NCBI GenBank assembly: GCA_001599715.1
Contig: BCHU01000008.1
Location: forward strand, 496,001-560,000
Length of the DNA: 64,000 nucleotides
Origin: Phaeotremella fagi
Taxonomy: Eukaryota > Basidiomycota > Tremellomycetes > Tremellales > Phaeotremellaceae
Direction: 5' to 3'
This document shows, in pieces, positions 1-12,022 of this stretch (the first letter of the stretch is position 1; each line of letters starts with the position of its first letter). Position numbers and translations under genes: made by a program. The notes under the pieces were generated by a model. The model saw only the letters and a program-made list of their open reading frames with translations, was not told where the DNA came from and made no database searches.

Positions 1-2152
1 GTTGGCATGATGTTTCCCAGTGGTTGGGAAATTATAATCCGAATTACCTAACCCAAGAATACGTAAAAACGATTGACCATAAGCCGCAGAGGAATATCTC
101 ATGAATCGATGAGCGTTTCTGATCAACGAATCATGTGGGAAAAGATGACTTGGTGATCCGTCACCGTCGTTAGGTAAAGTCTGTTCCGTCTGCGTTCGAA
201 CTCTATGATCGGACGTATGAAAAGATTCGCGGGTTGACGAGTTGAAGTGTTCCTGAGGTAAATCTCGCTTGGTCTTGAAATTCTGTGGTGAAGGGGGAGG
301 AGCGATTGAACCAGTAGGTTCAGGACTCGATGCCCTGGACGATGCTCTACTTTTAAATGTGATAGGTTTGAATGCAGTTTTCATCGTTTGCCCGATAGAA
401 GATCGACGTGAAGGTGTAGATATCGGTGTAGGTGTTCTGGTAGGTGAACTAGAGATTCCAGGTCTTTTGAACAGCTTTTTACTCCTTGGTGCGGGAATTT
501 TCGAGAGCGAGTCCGACGTTGTACCATCTCTTTCCCAAGCAATCTGCCTGACGTCAGGTCGACCAGATACCGATCTATCACTGAAATCCTCCGTGACCTC
601 CGTCTTGACTCTTCTCACAGTTCTTTTTCTAGTCATCAATTTCTGAGTCATACTTTTCAGCACCAATTGGATTCTTTCCGTATTGGCAGATGGGTGTTCC
701 AGTGCGTTTCTGTACGCTAGATTACCAACTGAGTCCCCATTAGGTGCAGACGGGGCATTAATATTATCTTGACCATCGAGTATCTTGTCAACTTCAATCC
801 AATCATTTTCATCCTCTTGTTTCGTAACGGAAACTTTCACCTCTGGTTCATCTTCGTTTTCAATCTCACGAACAGAGATATCAGGAAGAGTCATACTTTT
901 CCTGACTGTCGAATTCGAATTAACCTGTTCGAGAAGTTGAGTAACAATGGTTGATTCCGATAATTCATCTGTTATCTCGAAAAGATCATCTCGAACTCTT
1001 TTAGTTCTTCTTTCTCTACATGAGGTGTTTCTTGATGCGTTTGGTCGATTCTGTTCATCCTCCTCTTCCTCGTCATCGATTTGACCGACTAGATTTTCGA
1101 ATTCTAATAAAATGTCTCGATCCATGTTTGGAGATGTCGGTGGGGAGTTGTCTTCTGATCTGGTACGATGAGATAGTTCTTGTGTAGATGGGCCTGGTCC
1201 AGCAATAGCCTGATTGTTGACATTCCCATTTAGTGGTACTCTCGGAGAAGTGAATTTGGATCCAGGGTCATAACTTTCATCTTTTTCCGAAACAACAGTG
1301 CAATCATACAATCTATCCTAGTCAGTCACACCTTTCAATCAATCCTCATAGAACTCACACTTTCATCTGTAATCTCTCTGAAGTTCTTTTCCAAGTGGCC
1401 GACTGTAAAACACTAAAAGCCGTCAAGGCTTTCGTCAAAGCAGTCAAACTAGAAATCCGACCCGTGATCCCACTTCTACCGTTCCCATTAACTTCCGATC
1501 CATCATTGAAAAACTCTTTGCTCAGCAAAGCAATGATCGAAGCCAAAGCTCTTGAAGATTCGTTGGAACCAAATAAAGAATCGAACAACGAAACTGATTC
1601 TTGAGCGGCGAAATGAGCAGATTGAATTAAATTGGTTGTTAAGTAGAATCCTGACATTGTGAACAGCTCTGCCATGGTGAATGTTGAATGTATAACGTAG
1701 ATACCCAAATTGGTATATTTATCTAGAACCGATAAAAAAGAATCTGTCGACAGAGCCTTGTGATTGTTGTCATCACCGAAACCAATCATTCCCAATAAAT
1801 CCCCTTCCAAAGCAGAATTCGACATCAGATACATTCTCCTAGCTGATGAGATAGCTGTGATCAAGAGCCTTCGTGTGTATCCTAAGGAAACATGGGTCGA
1901 ATATTGCAGTGATTCGAGTATACATTCAACGATCCATGCGCTGGCTCTAAGAGATAACCTAGCAGATGTTGCGACTGTCGTTACTAGATTAGCTATAGGT
2001 GTGGGGAAGAGTGTTGGTAAGGTTGATAGGTGTGACAAGGGAATATGGTTCGTGAGTGCATTGTGAGGATTGGGTTTGATTTGATTCTGATCTTTTCGTT
2101 CTGTTTGTTTTTCGATAGGTGTCGGTGCGTTGGATGGAGTAGTCGATGACAT
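1..2152 (-). CDS. Class 3 (diacylglycerol-lipase-like) lipase, N-terminal part, cut by window edge
   Basis: Minus-strand gene starting at the ATG at 2152; exons 2152-1359 and 1312-1, with an intron at 1313-1358. The reading frame stays open to the window edge, so the C-terminus is missing. The first 265 residues carry hydrophobic helices and the segment GSNESSRALASI; after a long serine/proline and acidic linker the frame reaches FMRYSSAAYGQSFLRILG and HHAN, which resembles the entry to the alpha/beta-hydrolase domain of fungal class 3 lipases. The catalytic GXSXG serine would lie left of the window. Such enzymes hydrolyse acylglycerols at a membrane; substrate here is inferred only. The call rests on recognised motifs without an alignment. 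Confidence 0.75.
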
Positions 2153-3253
2153 TTTTTCGTACGATCCAACCCAATCCTCGTCAACCGTATCAACCTTTCT
2201 GTACTCCTACAATTTATTCTTCAAAATCAATCAAAAGATATTATCAACAACATGAAGAAGAGAAATGGTCACGCGTTGAATGTTGTTTTTTTAATTATAT
2301 TATCCAGTAGAAATCCAAATTGAACTTAATTGAAATGGGATAGAGAAAACCCAAAACGCCTGTCAAAAGCCGGAGATGCTTGGATGTGGATTCAACAATG
2401 ATGATAAGTAAGGAGCTGACAATGATATTTGTCTCTTTCGAATGAGAATGGGAGTGAGTTGATTGTTTTTGCTGAGGTGAATAATAAAAAAATATGGTAG
2501 GTTGAGTGGGAGTGCGTAGATCGTCAGACAACTTACAGTACAAGTGCAGAAATCCGTCGGAACTTAGAGCTTTCTGTTGTGAAGCCAGATTTCACCAGGT
2601 ATTGGCTTACTGCTATTTGCATTCAATCAGCTGTGAGCTATACTACAACGTTCTACACTTGCTACACAAATCCCTAATTCAAGCTATGTACATTATAGGG
2701 ACAAGGTATAGAAACCCAGTGCTTTCAAAGCTCATGTAATCGTACGCTAGCAGCGTCTCGGCCAGTGGTTACTGGCCAGTGGCCAGTGGCAAATCTCGTT
2801 GAACGTCGCCGTGGCAGCACACAGCAGTCCATTATTTCAATTTGCCAAAAAGGACTGATCAGGAAAAGTATTCAGATAACCGAGATTGAACTCCAGCTTA
2901 TCTTATTCTCGATCATTTGGAAGACCCATGACAAAGGGTTGAAACAATATCCCGATGAGATCTTTTGTCTAAACCACCCTCGAATCGTTATCATCGTTTA
3001 CTGTACAGTATGCAAAATCCCGATAATATATTTACTACTTTATGCGGTATGTCAAATTCTGGCTACCGATGAAAGGGAAGAGTTAAAGACTTCCTTGTGA
3101 AGGCTTCGATTGATGCTTTTTCAACTGTTCGAGGGAAAGATATATTTCTTCTTCCACATTATCTCATCCTTTCTCGTTCTTTTTTTTTATCAAACGCCTC
3201 TCAACTGAAGACGAATCAAATATAAATACAAAAACAAATACATCTTTATCATC
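2153..3253. other. Intergenic region, divergent promoters
   Basis: About 1.1 kb between two genes pointing outward. No coding exon could be supported; the open frames here lack splice logic and resemblance to anything. From about 2996 on, the sequence resembles 4203-4441, so the promoter of the next gene belongs to a duplicated block. It ends in a T-rich and pyrimidine-rich leader before the ATG at 3254. Confidence 0.6.
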
Positions 3254-4032
3254 ATGTCCGGTAGGTATATCAGATATCTTGAGGAGAACGAGTATGACAG
3301 AGATTTAGAGGCAGGGTACGACGGAGGGTATGACGGAGGGTACGACGGAGGGTATGACGGAGGGTACGACGGAGGGTATGACGAGGACTTTGATGAGGAG
3401 GTTCCAAGGAACTGGTCCAGTAGTCCCCCTCCTACTTACGACAACTACAATACGTCCTACTCCAACAACACAGCAGAAGCATCCTCTGCCTCCCAACCCG
3501 CTGTTACTCTCACCCCAGAAGACAGACGATTCGTTGAGGATCAGGTATTATCCTTCAGTAGGCGTCATGGATTAGAAGAACTCAGTGAGTTATATCGACG
3601 TTCCAATCTGATATAGCTCCTACTACAGGTACAGCACAACGAGCCACCTTCTACCGATGTGCAGATCTTCTCGTACCAGGAAACATTGATGAGATAGACC
3701 GTGGTATGACACGTTCTGGAGCAGATGCTCAACTTGTAATGAGACACTTAGGGATGGATGTTGAAGACGTAGATACCCGGGCTGCGTTAACAGTCTATAT
3801 GATGGGGATATATAGGTCACATAGAGGCGGAGAAAGGGCTAGTTGGGATCCTAACAGGGGTAATCGTTCTATTCCCGCTCCAAGTAATCGTCCTCATCGC
3901 CCTCCGAGTGATCGTCATCGTACCCAACAGAGTGGTCGTGATCGTCACGCTCGAGGTGATCATCCCAATCGTGATCGTGATGGTGGTCGTCGCGCTCGAA
4001 GTCGTGAGCGAAGCCGTGGTCCTCACCATTGA
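3254..4032 (+). CDS. Orphan protein with Gly-Tyr-Asp-Gly repeats and Arg-rich tail
   Basis: Two exons, 3254-3584 and 3629-4032 (intron GTGAGT...CTACAG, 44 nt), give 244 residues. The N-terminus has about six tandem GYDG units, the middle is serine/proline rich, then a predicted helical region includes LTPEDRRFVEDQVLSF and GMDVEDVDTRAALTVYMMGI, and the tail is rich in Arg, His, Asp and Ser (RSRERSRGPHH at the end). I recognise no family. A decayed paralogue lies directly downstream (4442-5124), with its promoter and 3' flank duplicated too. The charged tail could suggest nucleic acid binding, but that is a guess. No signal peptide or membrane segment is seen. Confidence 0.7.
3314..3383 (+). 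repeat. 12-nt coding microsatellite
   Basis: About six tandem copies of GGGTAYGACGGA, in frame, encoding the Gly-Tyr-Asp-Gly repeat of the orphan protein. Alternate units differ by C/T at the Tyr codon, so the apparent period is 24 nt. Length variation between strains is likely. Confidence 0.9.
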
Positions 4033-4441
4033 CGATCATGAAGGGTAAGCTCAAAGAACGTCTCTAAGGTATGAAATTGTATATACAGTAACTAGTCAGA
4101 AATTAAAAAAAAGGTCCATAAAAAGTAACAAAAAAAAGAATGAATCAAGTGTAGTGGTGTACTGTAGTTAATTGACTCGACAATCCAACAGGTGTGAAAT
4201 TTGAAGATTTACCTGTACTGTGTACAAAATCCCCAGAATATACCTCCTGCCTCCTACTTTATCCGATATTTCAATTCCAGCTACAGATGAAAGGAAAGGG
4301 CGAGAGACTTCTTTGTCAAGACTCTGATTCATGTGTATCAACCATTCGAGGGATAGATACAATTTCTTCTTCTATCGTATCTTCTTTCATTTTCTTTTCC
4401 TTTCAAACGCTTCTCAACCCAAATACAAATACATCTTTACT
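4033..4441. other. Intergenic region inside a tandem duplication
   Basis: Holds the 3' flank of the first copy (a block around 4044-4110 that recurs near 5148-5212) followed by the promoter of the second copy, which matches the region upstream of 3254. No coding exon seen. Confidence 0.7.
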
Positions 4442-5124
4442 ATGCCTTTAATGTGGGATATCAATAACTCTGACGATGAGCGTCAGCATCGGGGGGACAC
4501 TTTATGGGACTGGCCCGGAACAAATCCATCTGATCAAGTCCGTCCCAGTAGTCGCCAAACCTCCGGTAACGATCCCCTTCGTGCTTACAACCCCTACACT
4601 TCGTACTACACAACCTAGACAGAAGCAACCCCATCCTCCCAAGGCGCTTTTGATATCCCCGCAGACAGACAAACATCACAGAGACAAGCGCGAGAAAGAC
4701 GAGACTTCGATACAAATTATAGAATAGCAGACATTCTCAATGAGTGATATCCAACGTTTCCAGACTGATCTATTCTCCTACCAAAGCCCCAGCTCAAATA
4801 GAGATCTTCGACGAATGTGACCGTCGTCTCAGATTAGCAGACTTGGATGAAGTACACCGTCGTATGCAAAGGTCTTGGTACGATTCTCCTCTTATATTAG
4901 AGCAGATATTTGGGATGGAGGTGGAAGACGAACCTGTCCTGGAGGCTTTCGCGTCGTATGTTGAGGTTCTATTGTGGAACCGCAACCGCGATTCCCAAAG
5001 TCAGAGTGGAAGAAGTATTCCTCCCCCTCAACCTTATCGACCAAGTACTCCTGCCCCTCAAAGTAATCGATCACAAAATGCATCCCGGCCAAGTAATCAA
5101 GATCGTCGTCGTCGTCATCATTAA
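4442..5124 (+). pseudogene. Decayed tandem paralogue of the 3254-4032 gene
   Basis: The ATG at 4442 follows a leader nearly identical to that of the upstream copy. The frame reads MPLMWDINNSDDERQH and resembles the first copy through ...SYYTT, then meets an in-frame TAG at 4616-4618 where the paralogue has an Asn-Thr-Ala stretch. Beyond it the same frame still encodes a related protein up to about 4739. There the splice donor that is GTGAGT in the intact copy reads ATGAGT, so the intron cannot be removed by the same signal. Exon-2-like sequence then continues with GMEVEDEPVLEAFASYV and ends in an Arg/His tail at 5124. A nonsense change plus a lost donor argue for a pseudogene. An unseen alternative splice pattern could rescue part of it. 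Confidence 0.6.
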
Positions 5125-5457
5125 ACATCTTCAACGATGATGGAGGCTATGCTCAAAGAACGTCACTAAGGTATGAAATTGTATATACAGTAACTAATCA
5201 GAAATGAAAAGTCCGTAACATAGTGTAGAATGCAACCAACTTGACCAGTCTTTAGTGTAAAGTCTCTTCTATTAACCAACTCCAATTTCCTGTTTTTATA
5301 TTTCGCAGGTTAATTTCTCAGTGATCAAGGTTGGTCTAATATCCATTGCCAAAAAAGCAAAGCAAAAACACGATACATAAAACTGGGTATCAAAACGAAC
5401 CACTCATTAAGTAATTATTAGCTACAAAAGAAATCCCTTCATCCCCATCTCTTCAAC
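5125..5457. other. Convergent intergenic region
   Basis: Lies between the pseudogene and the minus-strand HAM1-like gene. It starts with the duplicated 3' flank (about 5148-5212) and otherwise shows nothing recognisable. Confidence 0.6.
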
Positions 5458-8400
5458 CTATAGTTTAACACTAGCAGGATCAGTGGTTTCACCCAAATAA
5501 CCACCGGTAGCAGCACCAGTGGTTCCAGTAGTGACACCAGAAGTTTCAGGATGTTTAGGTAAACCGCCACCAATGTTACCGACTGGATGTGCTGTTTGGG
5601 TAGTTGAATCAGTGGCGTAACCGTGAGCAGCGGTTGATGGTGCGGCTGTACTATCGCTGTAAACTGAACTAGCTGTTGATTGAGCTACGGCTGCAGTTGG
5701 TACTGGTACAGCAGTAGGTTTGGCAGTTCCAGCCAAACCGTTGTTTGAGCCATCACCACGAGTAACGTCAGAATTTGGGTTGGCGGCGTTCAAGACGTTT
5801 TGATGAGGACCTGATCCGGCACCTTTAACGGCTTCAGGATGGTGTTGACCGGTAACAGCTGGATGTTTGTTGTCGAATAAATCGAACGCAGGTGATCTCC
5901 AGGCTTTACCGCTGGCAGCGAGATCTTCAACCTTGAACATACGTTTGGCGATAGAATTCTTGCTGTCGTGGGTGAGATCTGGGTTGAGTTGGTCGTCACG
6001 TTCCTGTTTCATGTCAGAAGAGGTTAATGAAATGAAGATTCATTACTCACAAGAACAACCTTGAATGTACCAGTCTTCTCATCAGCTTTCTTGGCAGTCT
6101 CTTCAGCAGTCTTCTTCTTTCTTGCATAAAGATCTTTAAGAGCTTGAGCTCTAGTAGTCTCATCAGATTTCTTAGCATCATCGACCTAGAAAAACAGTCA
6201 ACATATGACAACAACAATGTGACAAGAAAAACCTACCTTGTTTCTGATTTCAACAAGTTGGTCGTCCAAGTTACCCAAAGCAGCACGCATAGCAGTTTGA
6301 ACGGCGACAGTGATAGCCTTCTTGATGATATTGTTTGAAGCGGCTTTAACAAACTTGTAAAGGATATCATGTTTCGTTTCACGTAACGATACCTTCAATT
6401 GAGCGATCTCAACGTTGACATGATCAACAGTGAAAACAGAATCACGTCTGTTCTCAACAGTTGACAATTGAACATCGACACTGATACCTTGACCACCAAT
6501 GACGACATCGGCTAAACCGTGATCAGAGAATTTGATACCAGACTTCTTTTTAACATAGAAAGAAGCGTCTCTGATATCACATTGAATTTGACTGAGACCG
6601 AGACGTAAGGTGTGGTGGTGGGTGTCCAAGGCTTTGTTGATGGATGAATATGGTGAGAATTTGAATTTGTTGTGTGCCTCAAGTTCGATAACGTTGGGGA
6701 TAAGGTTTGGTCCGGATAGAACGAGGTTTTCAATGACCAAATCGATTTTGTCGTCTGAGTATTCGGCACGGGGGATTGGGAGGTACCCAACTTGTCGAAT
6801 GACAACTGGGAGAATGACATTTCTGATGTCTGCCCACAACTTGGGTTTGAAGGTCAATGAACCTAGTAGAGTTAGTTTTGAGTTCCAAACTTTAGAAAGC
6901 CGACTTACCTTCTGAATCAAAGAGAATATCCTTGGTCAATCTCTTGATGTCCTCACCAAGACGAACGTTGAGTGGATCATCACCGAAAGCAGTGAACCAA
7001 AGTTGTAACTCATCACTAAGAGTTTGATAATGACCCTTATATTTATCTTGGAAAAAGTATTTCCCATCGTCAACAAGTTTTTTACCTTCTCTATCGGATT
7101 CGTCTTCAAGGATGTATCCAGGTTCGAGTAAGACTTCATGAACGTATTCGTTGAGACGAGTGAAATATTGACTCAATTCTTTGTCGTTCTTGGCGTCGGT
7201 GTAGATTTGGTCGAGAGCTGAGATGATACCGTCCATTGATTTACCGTTGGCGAATCTTTCGAGAAGAGTTCTGAAACCCAAGGTAGCGTTTGAGATTGCT
7301 GGATCTTCAGCAACTGCACCAGCAGATTCGGCACCTTTGTTGGTGACATGTTGGGCGTGACCTTGGTAGTTTTCCAAAGTATCAAGGAACCATGTAATGG
7401 CTTCTTGGTAATCTTTGTGATCCTATCGATAGTCGTTAGTTATAATCTCTTCTTCAAGGGGTTCAACTCACTTGACATTCAACGACAACCTTCTTCAATC
7501 TGTAAATGAATTGATCACGACGTTCCTCTGGGAATTGTTCGTTCAAGAAATCTTTGGTATCAGCGACGGCGTTGGCAGCACGTTCACGATGTTCATCAGG
7601 AATCTTGTTCTTAAGACTGGTAAGACCACCTTTAGCTTGAGCTTTAGCGTCATCAGCGTTGTCGGGGACAGCTGAGGTATCGGTGTTACTAGCAGCTTGA
7701 TCTTTCTTAGCTGAAGCAGCGCCAAGAATTTGATCCTTTTGAGTCGAAGCTGAAGCATCAGGATCCCTTGAAGAAGCGACATCCTTGGCATGATCGGCAG
7801 CAGCACCTTTAGCTTGTTCCTTAGCCTCTTGAGCTTGTTGTTTCTTTTCTTGAGCAGCCTGAGCGATCTCACCAGCAGATCGAGTGTTACCACTTGAATC
7901 CGTGGTTTGAGCATCACTAGGAGAATCCTTTGGGTTGTAACGAATTTCAGATCCACCTGGACCTTTGAGATGGATCTCTGGTGTTTCGTTTTTACCGAGT
8001 TTTTTACCGTCGGCACCGATCCATTCACCTGATGGAGCTTCTTTGTCAACTTGATCGAGAGCTTCTTGATCTGGTCGAGCCTTTTCTGCGACTTTGGCGG
8101 CACCTGTGGCGAAGATGTCACGACCGACTAAACCGATATCTGAAAGTAACTTTCTGGCTTCGGAATTCGTGACGAAAAGGGTAATGAGGACTCGGAGGTG
8201 GGCGGCGGCTGTGACGTGTAAGAACGAAATCATCTCGAATTAATCAAACATACCTTGATCGGCATCGGCTTTAGCTTCACCTTTGCTAACTGGAATGACA
8301 CCATCTTGGGCACCACGGGTGATATCACCGTGGGCAGAATGCCAAACTGAATTTTGGAAGAGTTCATCGGCGTTTTTCTCAGCAACGATCATTCGTAGTG

Positions 8401-8826
8401 TTTCAAGGATATCCCTGGGAAAGTGTCAGAGAACGATCGAAGAGCAAAACGAAAGAATACTCACCTGGTGTCCTCGATGAGGACTTTACCCTCGTTGGAA
8501 AGTTTCGAAACGTCAACTGGGGAATGTTCGATGGCGTAATCGAGGGCTGAATCGATTTGGTCGTTAGATGGCATTCGTCTTTATTCAAGTCAGATTCAGT
8601 TGCAATGTTGATAGTAAAGGACGACTTACCCATCACGGAAAGCTTCGATGACACCCCTAGAAATGAAATGCAATCAGAAAGGACACTTGAAAGCTTCGAT
8701 CCAAACTCACCAAAGTTTTAATTTCCTTTGGACGTCAGCTTCCATCTCTTTAGCAGACATATGGGAAGTTACACCATATGCGCTTGGTTTTTCTCTGATA
8801 TCTGTATGTGTTTGTGGTAGAGACAT
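5458..8826 (-). CDS. HAM1-like protein (HAM1 N- and C-terminal domains)
   Basis: Nine minus-strand exons: 8826-8711, 8656-8630, 8578-8465, 8414-8254, 8208-7472, 7422-6909, 6862-6237, 6185-6051, 6003-5458; 991 residues, all junctions phase-consistent. The N-terminal two thirds resemble the fungal HAM1-like N-terminal region and include an Ala/Gln/Lys-rich disordered stretch (around AQEKKQQAQEAKEQAKGAAA). The region encoded by 6862-6237 resembles the HAM1-like C-terminal domain (formerly DUF4449), with an amphipathic ending KAASNNIIKKAITVAVQTAM. The tail is Ser/Thr/Ala-rich. The family is fungal and poorly characterised; a lipid-binding or membrane-associated role is speculation. There is no signal peptide. 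Exon 8630-8656 is only 27 nt. Confidence 0.85.
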
Positions 8827-9526
8827 GATTTGGGTTTGATATTGATTATACTTAAAGAAGAAGAGAAGAGAAAGGGAGGGGGGTGGTACTGCTATTTAAG
8901 AGAAGAATGGAATGGTCGCAGTATGAGAATGGTATGATTATGACATCACACCCCACGTCAAAAGAGGTTAACTGTAACCATAACTGTGCTACATCGCACA
9001 CCATAGTCAACCCACCCACCACCCACCTACTACCACTGTTCCAGACCAAGACCAAGACCATCCCCTTACCCTTACCCCTCATTGAATTAAACAATCCAGT
9101 TCCCCTGTACGTCATTCTCTCATACACATCGTCATAGACACAGTGCCAACTTATACTTATTACTGACTATACTATGTGATTGTGTACGTACAGATCGCGA
9201 TATCTTGATCGTCATACATTTGGAATAATGCGGAGTAATGATCTCATTTGTGCCATACCCCGCATTTTAGTTTAATTCCTATGACGTAGATCTTTACAGT
9301 TTAAGATCAGATCCCGTCAATCAACATCACAAATCAGATTCCCACAGAATGGATCCGGGTTGCCGTAAGTCATAGGTAAGTTAAAGGTCTAGATCAATTC
9401 ATTACATTTACTTATATCAATAACTACTCCTGCAGCTATATGGTATATATATGGTATCTAATCCCATCCTCATGTCCTATCGTCCCATAGCCTAATACAC
9501 CACTATCAAAGTGTACCGCATGAGAT
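8827..9526. other. Intergenic region upstream of the HAM1-like gene
   Basis: About 700 bp between two minus-strand genes: the promoter of the HAM1-like gene and the 3' flank of the OSBP gene. A purine-rich tract sits just upstream of the ATG at 8826. A short C/T-rich block with CCCTTACCCTTACCC occurs near 9062-9078. No gene seen. Confidence 0.6.
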
Positions 9527-11604
9527 TTACTTTGGAACATCACTCCTAGGTCCAGGTGCAGGTGGTCCAGCAGAAGTCAAAACAGCAGCTAAAACAGTGT
9601 TCATTCAGTTCCCTCTAGTCCCCGCAACTAAAACACAACCAAATCAAACTAGTCACTCACGAGGTTCCGGAACAGGTGAACTTGGTAAATTGGTTTTAGC
9701 AGTTGAAGGTGATTTCAACGTAGATCCTGATGCAGCCAACAAAGAATATTTATCACCAAAAATCCAATCCCTAACTTTCTTCTCCATTTCAACTGGATCT
9801 TTAGGTAGACTAGACGAAATTGCATTAGTTAAAAAAAAAATTGAATTGAAAGTTCATTACTTACCTGTCAACACCAATTTTTGGCATCCATTTATCACCT
9901 GCTACATGAATGAAAAATCTTGGTTCCGGTGCAGCGGTTCCTGAACTCTCTCTCTTCTTAGCTAATTCCCTTTGTTTATCTTCAACAGATGTTTTAGCAG
10001 TAGTAGCAGCGTTCATATCAGAAGTCTTGATCGCGTCCGTTAATTTTGACCATAACCTGGTAGTGACAAACGTTTTTGTAAACATGATTTCAATCAAGAA
10101 CAACATCCCACACTTACCTTCTAGATTCGTTCTCTTCTTGATCTGATTCTGGTAAAACAGTTTTGGGAACGACTTTGGCTTGAGCACAATCGAATAAAAC
10201 TCTTTTACCGTTTTTTCGATCGGCATAATCCATAGCTGAACTCCAATAACCAGTAACTTCACCTTCAGTCCCATTTGGTCCAGTAACTTTCCCAGCTAAT
10301 ACGTTGTAACCACCTGAGATCCAGCCCTAGTCCAGACGAATAGCGATGATTTGATAAGTAAGGTCACAGGAAGTAAATGAAGTTACCCACCTTGGTTTTA
10401 AATTCTACTTCACAGGCGTAATCCGTTTTCTCGTTTTTCACCGTCGAGAAATCACCAAGTTCTAACACCATTTTCCCGAACAAAATCCCTCTAGCGTACA
10501 TGTTGGGCATCTATCCAAGTTAACCATTTCCGAGTAGACCAGTGTGAACAGCAACCACTCACTCCAATTTCATAATCGCCATCTTGAGGTTTCTTCAGCA
10601 ACCGAACTCGATTCTGACCTTCCATAATTGTAGCAGCTGAATTGCCAAGGAATTTGGACTGCGATCAAATATCAGTAAGATGTTGATATCACGATAAGAG
10701 GCACAACTTACTTTAGGTTTGAGTTCTCCAGTAATCAGAATCCCATTTTTAGGACTAACATAGAAGAACGCTGATACAGGCTAAGATTTGATGTCAACAA
10801 CTGGAAATAGCTAAGTGAGAAAAGGACTAACAGGATGATGAGAAACTTGTTCAGCAACGTAGAACCCTTCAGAACCATCTGTATATCTATAAGAACATCT
10901 AAAGAATTCTCCTAAAACCGGATTATATCTGTGAAAAGGGTTATAACTCGGAAATCGGAAAAGTATACATCGTGGGAACATACGGTTTTTTAACTCTGTT
11001 AAAATGGAAATAGTCAATTGGGATGTTTCTACATGATCAAGATTGATAAACAAACTTACCCTTTGGGTTTTATATGCCATCCACTAAGATAATAAGTCAT
11101 GACAGCTAAGAAACGTTCCTTTGGATTTTCTTCATCACCGGCACTAAAAAAATGATTGAAACGGGGGTCAGCAAGGATCAAAATCAAAACCAAGTGGTCA
11201 AGAAAGACGTTATGAAGAAGCATGATATGAGATAGCCATGTTCACTTGTAAAAATAACAACGGGAACCCACCTAAAGATCAATTCCGGATGTGAGAAGAA
11301 ATCAGTGATCCTCTCCAACAAAGATCGAGGTTCAAGCACGAAAGTTGGTAAAGCGATTTTAGAAAGATCCATTCCGGGGCGTACTAAAAGATCAAAACCA
11401 AAAGGCGTTAGCCTCAACCCCCTCCTCAAAATTAAAAGAGAACGTACACTGTTGAATCAAAGCCATTAAAACGTTCCCCTCATCCTTATCTAAAGTACTC
11501 GTATCGTTCTCGTTCCCATCTACCAATTCACCTTCCTGTGAAGCGTTGGATGTTCGTCTAGGTTTTAGAGAGAGGGATTCCATACTTCCTGAGAGGAGAC
11601 CCAT
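9527..11604 (-). CDS. Oxysterol-binding protein-related lipid transfer protein (short, Kes1/Osh4-like)
   Basis: Twelve minus-strand exons: 11604-11448, 11383-11272, 11143-11060, 10995-10984, 10928-10832, 10780-10712, 10658-10563, 10510-10391, 10326-10118, 10056-9865, 9809-9661, 9588-9527; 452 residues. The ORD family signatures are clear: [20 protein letters not shown] from residue 53, [23 protein letters not shown] near residue 150, [10 protein letters not shown], and a C-terminal [12 protein letters not shown] region. No PH, ankyrin or FFAT module is present, which matches short Osh4-type proteins that exchange sterol and PI4P between membranes. Exon 10984-10995 is a 12-nt microexon whose removal would break the conserved VKKPYNP segment. 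A different acceptor for the last exon (near 9626) would give an earlier stop. Confidence 0.93.
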
Positions 11605-12022
11605 TTTTGCGATTTCGTTGCTGTTACGGTTATGGATTCAGATGGAATGGATTAGATGGTTAAGTGGGGCGTTGATGTGGTTTCTTGGCGGGCGGTGTTA
11701 TTGGCCCGAAGTCGATTTGGTGGGATGGTTGGTGGTACACGACTTGGATTGATTACCTTGGAGCTTGTTGTTGATAGATTGTTTATTATGTTTATATGAA
11801 TTTCAACGAAATAACAATGATAATAAATCACACTGTGCAATCACCAACTTAACTTATCTGAATCTAAGTAATTTGTATGACGCAGCAACTCGGTCAAAAC
11901 CTCGTGTAGACGTTATTCGGTCACTCCCCGGATTTAACAAAAAAGGCAGTAACCGAATCTTTCCGTTGACAGAACAATTGCATCCCATATCCAAAATACA
12001 AAAAAGTCCCCAACAGCACCTT
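11605..12022. other. Intergenic region upstream of the OSBP gene
   Basis: Promoter of the OSBP gene and 3' flank of the Asp1 gene, both on the minus strand. Nothing else recognised; the open frames here are not supported. Confidence 0.6.

Noticed and set aside
269..646. 125-residue plus-strand open frame.
   Set aside because: It lies antisense to the lipase exon, starts with TTG, and its hydrophobic content mirrors the Ser/Arg codons of the real gene.
2506..3100. Plus-strand open frames upstream of the orphan gene.
   Set aside because: No shared family, no splice support; part of the sequence is simply the duplicated promoter block.
4566..4618. A 53-nt intron (GTAACG ... TAG) that would remove the premature stop of the decayed paralogue.
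   Set aside because: The junction is out of frame with the downstream conserved sequence and soon hits another stop.
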